A stretch of DNA of 64,000 nt from Microdochium bolleyi (taxonomy: Eukaryota > Ascomycota > Sordariomycetes > Xylariales > Microdochiaceae). The DNA is taken from NCBI GenBank assembly GCA_001566295.1, contig KQ964255.1, forward strand, positions 620,001-684,000. Direction: 5' to 3'. The notes under the pieces are model-generated. The model had not been told where the DNA came from and did not search any database. It saw nothing but the letters and a program-made list of their open reading frames with translations. Shown piece after piece: positions 11,148 to 22,097 of this stretch (the first letter of the stretch is position 1; every line of letters begins with the position of its first letter). A program made the position numbers and the translations under genes.

Positions 11148-13694
11148 CTACTCTATCGGCGGCCCCTCCCGTTCCTCCAGCTCCAGGGCATCTGCCGCCA
11201 TCGCCAGCGTCGCTCCCGCAACATGCACAATCTCGTACACCTGCGCGCCCTTGCAGGTCTCGGCCCAGAGGCGCAGGGCCGCGCCCGCGACGCGGCGTAT
11301 GCGCCGCGGGTAGTCGTCCCTGGCGCCCAGGGACGCCTCCAGGTGTGTCTCTTCGACCAGCCTCTCGACAGTGGAGAGCAGATAGCGCTGTTCCGGGGAA
11401 AGACCTGCCAATATGCCGTCCCCACCACTGCCGGAAGAACCGGACGATATCGAGGATACTACAAGCTCGTGGACCTTGTCCAGCCACTGTGTGAGCAGCA
11501 GCGCGCAGGAAAAGTTGCTGATGGCATGCTGCACGCTCCAGTGTCCCGTACGCCCGCTGGCTACAAACGCGACGCCCACGCGGATGGGTATCCTGAGCGC
11601 GTTGATGGCATGCATAAGGCCCTGATGTAGGTGCGGAGCATGCAGATCGAGGGTGTTCTTGTCGCGGTGGAACGCCCTGACCAGGATCGCCGGATCTCGT
11701 TCGGCGAGTGACGAGTGCGCCTGGATATCCGCCGTGAGGTGTACGTGGGCGAGTCTGAGCATGGCGGTCGAGTTGAAGGCCAAAGGCCCGTTTAGAGCCG
11801 ACGGATCCAGCGCTGAGTCGATGGCCGGGTCGCGGCGGGGTTGCCAGGCGGTCATTGCGGCGTCGTAGACTGCGATAGTGGACGGAGGGATCGTGGAGGA
11901 TGGACTGAGCAGGCAGGATGAGCTTTGCCGTTCAAAGTAGACTTGAATGAGCAGGCTTTGCATGAGCAGATAATGCCCGTACTCGGTGGGTGGGCTTCTT
12001 GGAGGCAGCGAGTGGCCCCGGAGCAGGTGCTTGACACACTGATCAAAGGTCATCTGACCGGGCTGTGTGTCAGGTCGTTTGATTGCGAGCCAGGAGTCTG
12101 CCGTGGGCGCCTTGAACTCGGACTCGGAGCAGGGCAGCGGCAAGATGATTTCTGAGCTCGGTATCAAGGGCACCACGTTCAGCGAGATGGTGACAAGGTT
12201 CAGGGTGAAGTACGCCGAGTATATCGTCCGCACTCGTTCTTCTTCCAGGGCCCAGGTATGCCAGCTTGTCAGGTCTGGCTTGCTTTTGGCCTTGGCCAGC
12301 GCCTCGCGCGTGAGCTGGGCGAGCTGGCTCGCCAGGGCCGTCGCCTCGTGGGCCAGTGGTCTGTCGAGCCAAGTCATGGTCATCACGAGAATGAGCATTG
12401 CCTGGAGGAGCTCCATGTCACAAGGCTCGGCTGACATTGGTGGGTCATCTGCCGACTCGGCAGGTGTATCGTTACTCCTGGAGGAGACCTTTGCGAAGTT
12501 GGGCACAGACCTCAGCAGGTGACGGCTTGATTTGTGGTAGCGAGCCTGCAGCGCCTCCCAGATAATGGAGCGAGAAAAGAAGAGCATGGGGTAGCCGTTT
12601 GAGTGCTCGAAGACGTAGAAGGAACCGACTGCCGCGATTGTGAGCAGCAGGATCGAAGACTTGGAGTCAAAGTCGTTGGTCGGGAGGTGCAGGACCGGCA
12701 AATGTGGATGGAAACTCCGGGCCCAGCTGGCAACGTATCTCGAGACCGTCGGGCGACTGGGGAGTCTGAATTTGTCCGCATCGCCTTGGTGCGACGTGAA
12801 CAAGGCCAGCAGCCTCTGGTATGCTATTTCTGACACGTCCCAAGGGTTCTTGGGCGGAGGCTCGGCCACCGTCTCGCCCGATCCCATTGTGACTTCTGGG
12901 TCCGCGTCGCTCTGATCGTGGCTATGGCCCATGGCCGGTGGTCCATGGGTGGTGTCTGCACCCTGGCCTTGGATACGAAACGGGCTCCGTCGCAGCAACG
13001 AGATGTCGTCGAGTGCGGCATCAGAGTAGGGTGCATGGCCGTCATACGACGGAGACAGATTGAAATCTGCGGGGGGCACAGCCTGTGCGAGATGGTTGCT
13101 GATAATGTCCGCGTCATCGAAGACCAGGCTGAAGTTCATGTCCAGACCCGGGAAGCCAAGCGCCATGGGGCCTGTATGCTGGGAGCCGACGGGCGGCGAG
13201 CCCGAGCCGTACATGGAGAAGCTTGTGGTCAGCGAACCAGGCGATACCAAGGGCAAGGTGCTCGTCGAACCGGCGAAGCTAGAAGCGGCGTCGGCCTGGC
13301 GGAGCCCATCGCCAGCAGGGGATGGCGCGGCATCGCGGCCAGCGTGGTCGTCTGCACTGCCTGTCGGCTGTTCAACACAGCCTTCGATCCGCCGATGGCG
13401 TCGCAAGAGATCTCTATCACGACGAGTGAGTTCAGAGTTCAGAGCTGAGACTGCCTGTGGGAGGCGCGGATGAGATGTCAAGGGAGACCCACTGGCGCGT
13501 GAACATGCGGCCACAGGTACACGAATAGGGCCGCTCCTTGGTGTCTGCGAATGTCAGTTCCCAGAGCGGCAGAGATCAAGGCAGAGAGCGACCGACATAC
13601 GAGTCCGCAGGTGGCGATCGAGATGCTCCTGCCGCTTGAACTGCTTGCCGCAGTACTCGCAAGGAGGCACCCGTTGGCGCGGCCGGCCTTTCAT
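11148..13694 (-). CDS. C2H2 zinc-finger / Fungal_trans transcription factor
   Basis: Three exons: 13694-13601, 13544-13493, 13413-11148, giving 803 residues. The first two introns interrupt the DNA-binding region, and splicing gives two consecutive fingers. Finger 1 is CEYCGKQFKRQEHLDRHLRTH and finger 2 is SCTCGRMFTRQDLLRRH, with the C-x-C spacing seen in many fungal regulators of this class. After a low-complexity linker, a Fungal_trans-like region starts near residue 285 (YVASWARSFHPHLPVLH). The start was set at the ATG at 13694 because the frame farther upstream has no ATG before a stop; an additional 5' exon is possible. It sits between the L-amino acid oxidase and the carboxylase/transporter/LamB genes on the same strand, so it is a reasonable candidate regulator of them. 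That is inference from position. Confidence 0.85.
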
Positions 13695-14224
13695 TGTCGA
13701 CAGCCTGCAGCAGCAGGTGGTGTTGTCGACGCGTTGTGTCGCCGTGGGCTCCTCCTCCTCCAACTCCAGCTTGGCCGGCCTTGCACCCTCACGTGACCAA
13801 GCGGCGGGAATGAGAGGATGAACTAGTGCTCACTTGAGTGCTTGCTATCTGAAACCCAAATCTCGATTAGGCAAGTTGATGCGGCCATGAGACCCGCACG
13901 ACCTCAGCCCAGCCTCAGAGCGACGCTCGGGTCCTACGAGTCTTATGGAGATATTCATATCATTATACACCTGACGACTCTACGCTAGCGTATGTTCCCA
14001 AGTCCTCCACAGATTCCTGTGATCTCAAATGAAGTGTCATATCGTACGAAATTAATCCATCGCCATGTCTGGAACATCTCGTATCACATCGCGTCATCCG
14101 TTGATTGAGCCGACTTTCTTTCTTCATTTTGGGATAATATGATTGCAACTCTTTGCGCCATGGCATGCTCTGAAACGTGGAATCCAAGCAACGACTTGAA
14201 AATGACTCTTGTGCGAACCTGAGA
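13695..14224. other. intergenic region
   Basis: 530 bp holding the 5' region of the transcription factor and the 3' end of the carboxylase gene. No further gene seen. Confidence 0.5.
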
Positions 14225-17035
14225 TTACGTCCTCGGTTTCCTTGTCGCGTACAGAATAGTGTGCCCTGGGCTTACCATACTCCCAGGAGCCGTGACAATC
14301 CTGGCCACGACCGCACCGGCCTGGTCGGCCGCCACAACGACATTGATCTCCATCTTCATGGCTTCTAGTATGGCCACCGTCTCCCCCTCCTTGAGCACCT
14401 GGCCGGGCTCGATGAGGATTTTCCAGACGTTGGCACCTACCGGGGCCTCGACCACCACCGTTGACTCATCGGTCGCCATGTCGTTGGAGCCATCGCCGCC
14501 GGCAACATTGCCACTCTTGGCCGTTTCTGTCTCTGTCTTCCACTCGGTGAACAGTCGCTGCTCGAGCGCGGCCACATCCTCTGCCGCGGCGGCCTGCCTC
14601 GATTTCCACTCCTGGTACGCCGGGTCGTGCTGCGCGTCCTCGAAGCGCTGGATGAACTGGTCCATCTCCAGTGTGGTCTCGGCGACGTCAAACACGTAGC
14701 GCCCGGCGTCAAAGTCCCGCTCGATCCGGTCATACTCGGCCTCGCTGACGCTCTCAAACTCGACCAGATCAAAATGCCGGAACAGCCAGGGCCGTTCTGG
14801 CGAGAACCCAGGCCGCGTCCCCGCAGTGTCCCACCCGCCCAGTGTGCGGCCCATCATCTGGTAGCCTCCGGGGGACTCGACAGGGTATATCGCCGTCAGG
14901 GACCCGCCGAGGCCGATGGTGCCCCTGGGCGTGGCGACGCGGGTCGGGTTGTACTTCTGCGCGGTGATGACGCGCCAGGGGTCCAGCGGGAAACACAGCG
15001 GCGTGCCGACGAAGAAGCCCACGGCCACCGTGAGCCAGGGCGTCTTGAGCAGCGTGTCGAAGACGGCCTGCCGCGTCTCTAGCGCGTTGTTCTTGCGCAG
15101 GTACTCGACGTTGTCCGGCAGGTAGGCCGCCGTGGGGCGGATCTTGGAGGCGTAGTCCTTGGTGCATCGCGCGAGGGCCGAGTGGTCCTGCACGAGCGGC
15201 AGCCGGATCCTGCGTACGGGGACCGAGATGCCGTCCGTGCTGGAGATGGTGGACTCGATCTTGATGAGTTCACGTAACAGAGCGGCGCGGTTAGTCCGGG
15301 CAGGCTTGAAGCGCACGGTGAGCGAGGTGAAATGTGGCTCCGCCCGGACGTGCGGGAGGTTGAGCGCGTTTAGCTGGTTGAGGAAGAGGAAGACGCAGAC
15401 TGTGCTGCGCAGGTCGACATGCTGCGTGCCGAGCTCGACGAGGATGCTGTTGTCGCCGCCCTGGCGGTACGTCACGCGCGGCCGCGTCCCCGACGCCTCT
15501 GACAGGCGCAGGATCGAGACGGCCGGGCTGTCGCTGACGGATGGAGCGTAGAATGGTACCGTGACGTCTGCGCCGCTCGCGAGCGCGGCGATGGCTTCCA
15601 GGTAGTCGTCAGTGGCCTTTGTGATGGCCAGGCTGTCCTCGTATGAGACGGAGCGCAGGCGCACCGTGTCGCCGGGTGCGAGCTGCCCGATCTTCCACAT
15701 CTCGCCGGCGCAGATGGTGGTTGGGCACACGAATCCTCCAAGGTCCGGGCGGTCACGGCCGAAGAGGATTGGGGACTCGCCCGTGAAGTTGATGCCGCCG
15801 TCCGGATAGCCGTAATCGAGCACATTGGAAGGATGCGAGCCGCCGCTGCCGCCTGTAGTGCGAGCCCATTGCAGCCGGGGCCCGTCCAGCCGGATGCCGC
15901 TCCTACTGCTGTTGTGGGTGACTGTCCACTCGGCCGAGTACAGCGTCTCGACGCCGGCCGGGGTCAGGATGTCCTCGGAGCCCCACGGTCCGTGGACGCA
16001 GCCGATGATGTTGTTCTTCTGGGGGATGAGAGCGGCTGGCAGCGTGAAGGGCGTGGCCCAGGCCGCCACGGCGGCTGCCTCCTTGCTCAGGCCAAGTATG
16101 TCGTGCATGTGCAGCTTCCGGCCTTGCATCCCGCCGAAGCCGAGCTCGGGTGCTGTGGACTTGGACCCCAGGTACATCGGCACCTGCGGAAATCCTCCTC
16201 TTACGGCCAGATACGCGCGGAGGCCGCCGTTGGTGATTTTGCCGAGCTTGAGGGTCTGGCCCTTCTGCACAACGACTCTCGACCACATCGGACGAGGTTC
16301 GCCATCGACAGTAAGGGGCATTTCCGCGCCGCAGGCGGCTATCACAGCCGGCTGATGGAAGAGGATCTCCGGACCCATGAATGTGATTTCGAGGAGCTCG
16401 ACCCCGTGGGCGTTGCCAACCAGGATGTTCGCGACCCGGGAACTGAGGTCGTCCATCGGCCCGGACGGCGGGATCCCGTGGCCGATGTCGACACGGCCCG
16501 GACCGTCCTGAATGGTGGTCAGCACGCCCGGCTGGACGACCTGAGCGGACAGCGACTCGTATTCAAACGTGGACAGCGTGTTTGTCAGGGTCGCGCCAGT
16601 GCTGAAGGAGTCGGACTCGAGGATCCTTTCCAGATACTCCAAGTTGGTCTGCGTGCCCTGCAGCACCGTGTCCCCGAGCGCCGCGAGCATCTTCCTCTGC
16701 GCGTCCTCTCGCCCCTTGGTACTGTGGACCATCAGCTTACCGACCAGGGGATCGTAGAACGGCGTGATTCTCTGCCCGCTCGTGACCCAGGTATCGACCC
16801 GCACGCCGTCGCCGCGCGGCCATTCGACCTTCTGGAGCACGCCTGGACTTGGTGCGAAGCCGCGCAGTGGCACCTCGGCGTACAGTCGGCACTCAACGGC
16901 CCAGCCGAGCGGCTCTGGACGGGCAAGGCTCTGCAAGATGTCCGAGGGAACGCCGCCCTGACCGCCACGCTCGTAGTCGGCCTGGCGCAGCATGTAGTGC
17001 ACCAGATCGACGCCGTAGCACAGCTCGGTAATGCC

Positions 17036-17067
<32 letters not shown>

Positions 17068-18032
17068 GGAAGAAGAAGTCGGCCGTGTCATCATCGACGA
17101 GGAACTCGACGGTGCCCACGCTCTTGTAGTGCAGCTGCGACGCGTAGCGGACGGCCGCTGAGAGCATGCGCTCTCGCAGGCCTGCGTGGCGCACGACAAA
17201 GGGGCTCGGGCACTCCTCGACGACCTTCTGGTGGCGCCGCTGCAGGGAGCACTCGCGCTCGCCGAGAGCAGCGACGATCTCGCCATTGCCAGCCACCTGC
17301 ACCTCGACGTGGCGGGAGCGGGGGTAGTACTTCTCCAGGAACACGCCGCTGTTCTTGAAGAGCGTCTCGGCGCGGCTGACAACCACCGCAAAGGCCCGCT
17401 CGACCGCCTCTTCGTCCTCGCAGACCTGCAGGCCCATGCCGCCGCCGCCCGCCGAGGCTTTGAGCATGACGGGGAACCCGAGCCGCCGGGCGGCCGCAAT
17501 GGCGTCGGCAGCAGCCGACAGCAGGCCCGTGCCGGGGATGACGGGTACCCCGGCTGCCTCGGCGATGGCGCGAGCCTCGTGTTTCAGACCCATGGCCTTG
17601 ATCGATGCCGACGATGGTCCGGCAAACGTGATGCCGGCGGACTCGGCGGCCTCTGCAAAGTCGGTGTTCTCGCTGAGGAAACCGTAGCCCGGTATGATGG
17701 CGTCGGCGCCGGTGCGCTTGCATATCTCGAGGATCTGATCGCTGCAGGCGGCCGTAGGGATGGAGTTAGCAGTCTGCATCTCGTTGGGCATGCAAGTCTC
17801 GTGGCGCATCTTACCCGTCTGTGTAAGCCGTGCTGTCACTTCCAGTCAACATGACAGCCTCGTCCGCCAGGGTGCTGTGCAGCGACGTCACATCGGCACT
17901 TGTGACGATGGCGATGCTCTTGACGCCGAGCTCGCGACAGGCTCGGATGCACCGCACGGCAATCTCGCCGCGGTTGGCCACCAGGACCTTGCGGATGTGA
18001 GCGAGCCCTGGTGTCGCGTCAGCGGAACCCAT
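14225..18032 (-). CDS. urea-carboxylase-like biotin enzyme (biotin carboxylase-KipA-KipI-biotinyl), no amidase domain
   Basis: Two exons, 18032-17815 and 17741-14225, encode 1,244 residues. Domains in order: biotin carboxylase (VLVANRGEIAVRCIRA at the start, PGYGFLSENTDFAEAA, ATP-grasp SAGGGGMGLQV, EMNTRLQVEHGITELCYG); KipA/allophanate-hydrolase subunit 2-like (VLTTIQDGPGRVDIGHGIPP); KipI/subunit 1-like (LPDNVEYLRKNN, FFVGTPLCFPLDPWRV, PRGTIGLGGSLTAIYPVESP); and a C-terminal biotinyl domain with ILEAMKMEI, where Lys1202 is the expected biotin site. This is the urea carboxylase architecture, but yeast Dur1,2 also carries an N-terminal allophanate hydrolase, which is absent here. With LamB/YcsF encoded 3 kb away, action on lactams or 5-oxoproline is as likely as on urea; the KipI, KipA and LamB families form the bacterial 5-oxoprolinase PxpBCA. 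Aspergillus nidulans lam genes for 2-pyrrolidinone use are the nearest fungal precedent I know. Confidence 0.9.
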
Positions 18033-18996
18033 GTTTGCTGTCGCTAAATCAAAGAGTCCAGAGAATTATTGACAGAGATTCTGGACTGGGTGTCGCCTGA
18101 CCAGGTCTGGTGGATCTAACCCATCTTATAAACAAGAGTCATGAGTGATCGAGACAGCGAGCTCAAGACTTCGAAGTGCCACGCACCGGGGACGGAGACG
18201 GCCCCGATAAGGTGCGGAGATGGCGCCCTGGAGCGGAGGCATTTCTACCCCGACCCAGGCGTGGATCCTGATCTGGTTAGAATATCTACCCCGAGTCTCC
18301 AAGTCCCGGCCCGGCATGCCTGGACGCTAGGATTTCCCCACGGACTCCCCATCTCTGATGCGAGCTCCCCCGCAGGAGATCTCGTGGCTGTTGGCCGACG
18401 ACTCGCAATCAAGTCCAGGGCGTGTGCCGGCCTGATCCGGCACCGACTCTGAAGCCACGGCTGGACCTTCTCCATCAGGAAGTCCTTTATTCGTCTGGGC
18501 TCACCGTGCGGACCTATTTCCACATGGGACCGGGAAACGCGTCGGCGACGGTTTATCGATGTTGTAGTGCCAGCAGCAATTTGAACATCACGAGGAGGCT
18601 CGAGCTGGATGTTCACACAAGTAGTGACAGAAGGACTTTACCATGTTTTGGTATAATTCGCCAAGGTCGCCGCCACGAGTGCCCATGATGGCTCATTCAA
18701 TGCTGCCAGTAAGCCGACTTGTCTTGCCGGGCGGCAGTCGAGATCGAGTGCAGAGCTCGCCGTGGGACGCTTCTTACGTGTAAGGCCAATTCATGTACAT
18801 CATACAGACTTTCAAAGAGAAATCTCATTGTTCATCGACAAGCTGGAAGACCATTCCACTAAGATTATAAATCGTAAAAGACTCGATGTTCTACCATTAA
18901 ATCACATATTGCCTTCGATCAGCACCCTATTAACAGGCCGCGGAGCCCTCCCCCAGCGGCTCGGGATTTGTGGATTCTCACTCCGGGAATCATCTC
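18033..18996. other. intergenic region upstream of the carboxylase
   Basis: No gene seen. A GATAAG site lies at about 18205, some 170 bp upstream of the carboxylase ATG. It fits an AreA-type nitrogen-regulatory GATA factor, though single GATA sites are common by chance. Confidence 0.4.
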
Positions 18997-20779
18997 TCAA
19001 TGAGCCTCCGCGCCGTACGCTTCGCAAAGCCTCCAGTACTTGGCAGCGGTCCGGGTGCGCAGCGACTTACCGCACCAGATCATCAGCAGAGGGGTGCACC
19101 AGATCGTCCAGCCGACCATGGCGACCACGACAAAGGCATAGCGCAGGCCGAGGTTCGTGATCATCGGGACGACAGCGTACCCGAAGGCAAATCCTGTAGC
19201 AGAGCGCTTGTGTCAGCAAAGGAATTACTTCACGGAGTTGATGGGGGACGACATATGACCTACCCATCATGTTGCGGATCAGAATCACGGAGACGAAGCC
19301 CTCGCCCGCGACTTCCTTGTAGCTGTCGAGTACGTATGTGAAGGCCAGGTTCGACCCGATCGGGAGCGTCACAGAGATGAGGCCGAGCCCGACAACGACC
19401 CCGGCCCAGTGGATATGGTACGAGGCGCCGACGCCGTACAGCAGGCAGCCCGCGGGGTGCAAGACAAGCGGCAGGAGCGCAATCCAGAGCCTCTGCTCGG
19501 GCTCCATGACACCGCCCTTGCGGCGGGCAATGAACACCGCGAGCACGTCAGCCAGCCAGCCGGAGACGAAGCAGCCGATAATGACGCCGATGACGGAGGC
19601 GAGGTATGTGAGCCCGATGGACATGGCATCGAAGTTGTACGGCGGATTGCCGAGGATGAGCGCGAGCGAGCCCCCGACAACCGTGTAGGACGCGAGCACG
19701 GCACCAACGAGCAGGCCGCCGAAGCCCATGCCGGGAAACATGAAGAGGAGGCGGAAGGGCAGGAAAAAGACCCTGAAGGCACTCGGCTGCCTGGCATCGC
19801 GGAGACCCCACAGCTTCAACTTCTGCGTATAGGTCTTGGTGCTTGGCCCGATGGCATCAAGGCCGCTCTCCTCAGCGAGGGAGCTGGCGGCGGGAGCTTG
19901 TGATCCGTCGGAAGGATCAGAGGGGGAGCCCTGGGCGGCAGCCGCGCCAGTCTTCTCGGAGGCGAGACCATGCATCTTCGTGTCGCTGTGCAGCTCTGAT
20001 TGCTGTCCCGGCGCCGTGCCGACAGTCTCTGCGTGGTCGCGGTAGAACATGGTCTCCTCGAAGAAAAAGAAGGTCAGGACGGCCGCGACCACGCCGAAGA
20101 TCGTCATTATGTATTGGATCCAGCGCCACCCCAGGTTCTGCGCGACGTAGCCCGTCGCGACGGGGCAGATAAACGCGGCGCCCCACAGGGAGAAGCTGTA
20201 GGCGCCCATGTAGAAGCCGCGGTCGTGCGTGAAGAAGATGTCGCCGATGACGACCTCGATGAGTGTCTCCTGGGGCGAGGCTGCGATGCCCAGTAGGATG
20301 CGGTTGACGAACCATTCTCCGCGGGACGAGATATAGGCGGTCCAGAGACTGACGGCTGCGGACAGGATGGCGGCGACGAGGAACGTCACGCGACGGCCAA
20401 ACGTGAGTGCGACAGCCTGGGTAATGAGGCAGCCCCATCCGAGGAAGAGGAACATGATGCCATTGCCCGTGCTCAGATCGGCAACGGAGATGCCCGTATC
20501 TTTCTCGATGAGGAGGTATGCCGGCGACAGGCCGGAGATGAGCGCTGCGATGAGGAAGCACCAGGCCATGGCAATGATGATGCTGACGAGCTTCCGCGGG
20601 CGACGCCACCGTAGCGGATCGTCGGGGTCATCCGTGGGTTGAGGGACGAGCACAATGTCGGTGGAGCCGCCGTGCTCTACGCGAAGGCTCCCATCAACGT
20701 CCACCAGCTGGACCGTGCCGGGGATCTGGAGGCCAGTCGTCATCGTGTAAGTAGAGTTGTCGAAGGTCGAAGATGACAT
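18997..20779 (-). CDS. MFS transporter, probable substrate importer of the lactam-type cluster
   Basis: Two exons, 20779-19264 and 19193-18997, give 570 residues. The acidic/polar N-terminus (TDDPDDPLRWRRPRKL) is followed by six predicted membrane segments, a hydrophilic loop of about 80 residues rich in Ser/Ala/Glu, and six more segments. This is the 12-helix DHA-like plan of fungal MFS carriers. Splicing out 19263-19194 replaces a frame-shifted tail with FAFGYAVVPMITNLGLRYAF and ends at EAYGAEAH. It lies between the carboxylase and LamB on the same strand, so uptake of their substrate is the simplest role; the substrate itself cannot be read from the sequence. Confidence 0.88.
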
Positions 20780-21251
20780 GTGGAATGAGGGATGGCAAGA
20801 TCGGGAATAGGAGGCAACTGCAAAGGGGTGCTGAGAACCAGCCGTGTCGGGAGGATGTCAGCGGATGGCTGGCAAGGGTCACATGGTATTTGTACATCTA
20901 CGATCATCGCTTCAACTGCTCGCGATAATCTCGTGGTGTGGTGCTTGCAAGCCAAACCCTTGCTGGGCAGCTCGTGCCCCATTTCTACCCCAAACTTTGG
21001 CTCGTGGCGCACGACGACACATGGGACGCGGCGTCCCCTTATCTTAGGTGGGCCTAACGAGCGCCATCCCGGGAGTACGACGCGCTTGGCTCCTCATCAT
21101 TTCGCGAGCAATAGCTGTCGCCATGAGTTCGTGATGGCCTGGTTGAGCCCCTTGACTATTGTAACGGACTTTGCACCAAGTCACACATGAGATGGACCGG
21201 CAGATGTGGTAGGTGGTGACAACATGAATATCTCCTCTACAGGTGCAGAAA
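20780..21251. other. intergenic region with transporter promoter
   Basis: No gene. A CTTATC (GATAAG on the minus strand) at about 21037 lies some 260 bp upstream of the transporter ATG, compatible with GATA-factor control. Confidence 0.4.
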
Positions 21252-22097
21252 CTACGGTGCAGAGAATGACCTTGCCTTATTGGCCTGGTCAACGGCCTCC
21301 CGAGTTCTCCTTGCGTTCTCCAGAACCGCAGGCATGTCAGAGTGCAGGCAGATGCTAAAAGGCCTCTCGCCGAACCCGTATCTAAAGGCGTCGCCGTTGA
21401 CGTCTATCCCTCGATCCTCCAATGCCGCGGACCGTGCTCGCTCGTAGCACATATCGGGTGTGATCTGCTCCCCAGGCTTGACTGGCACAATGGTGCCCTC
21501 AGGCGAGTAATTGATGTCGACGTACAACTCCTCCTGGAAGAGGACGCCGAGCTCCTCGCACATGGCAGCCTGCAGGGGGTTCTTGCACGCGTACACGGGC
21601 ACTTTGAAGACGGACACCGCCTCGAGGACAGCCCTCATAATTGTCGGGTCGCGCTGCATGTAGAAGTACAGCTCGCCATGGGGCTTGATGTGCGACAGCG
21701 GGACGCCCTCGGCGTCGAGCATGGCCTTGAGTGCGCCGACCTGATAGAGCACAATGGCGTGCAGGTCCCTGGGGCTGATGTCCATCTTGCGCCTCCCGAA
21801 GCCGATGAGATCGGGGAGGCCGGGGTGGGCGCCGGCTCTGACATTGTGCTGCTTGCAGAGCTGGATCGTTTTGAGCATGATGGAAGGGTCGCCGGCATGA
21901 AAGCCGCAGGCGATGTTTGCGGCGTCAAGGAAAGGCATCAGCTCCTCGTCCGGGCCCTGCATATGAATCTCCTGATTAGCAGACTTGGTCGGCACTACGC
22001 CGGTGGTAGGAGCTGCGGCACGTACCATCTTCCAGCGGCCGAAGCCCTCGCCCATGTCTGCATTGATCTCATACTTCGTCGCGAGTTGTGTGGCCAT
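21252..22097 (-). CDS. lamB: LamB/YcsF family protein (lactam utilisation; PxpA-like)
   Basis: Two exons, 22097-22026 and 21971-21252, encode 263 residues, the usual family size. The intron is 54 bp and would otherwise read through in frame; removing it joins INADMGEGFGRWKM to EIHMQGPDEELMPFLDA as in the family. Conserved blocks: DMGEGFG, ANIACGFHAGDPS, GAHPGLPDLIGFGRR, IKPHGELY, and a C-terminal FSICLHSDMP where the family usually has a similar CVHGD/LHSD block. Bacterial PxpA acts with the KipI and KipA homologues PxpB and PxpC to open 5-oxoproline in an ATP-dependent reaction. In Aspergillus nidulans, lamB is needed for 2-pyrrolidinone use. Here KipA and KipI are domains of the carboxylase at 14225-18032, so the full set is present in 8 kb. 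Confidence 0.9.
   Translation of the reverse strand: MATQLATKYEINADMGEGFGRWKMVRAAAPTTGVVPTKSANQEIHMQGPDEELMPFLDAANIACGFHAGDPSIMLKTIQLCKQHNVRAGAHPGLPDLIGFGRRKMDISPRDLHAIVLYQVGALKAMLDAEGVPLSHIKPHGELYFYMQRDPTIMRAVLEAVSVFKVPVYACKNPLQAAMCEELGVLFQEELYVDINYSPEGTIVPVKPGEQITPDMCYERARSAALEDRGIDVNGDAFRYGFGERPFSICLHSDMPAVLENARRTREAVDQANKARSFSAP

Noticed and set aside
15833..17161. 442-codon plus-strand open frame
   Set aside because: It lies antisense to the biotin carboxylase/KipA gene, whose GC-rich codons leave the opposite strand open; no domain is recognisable.
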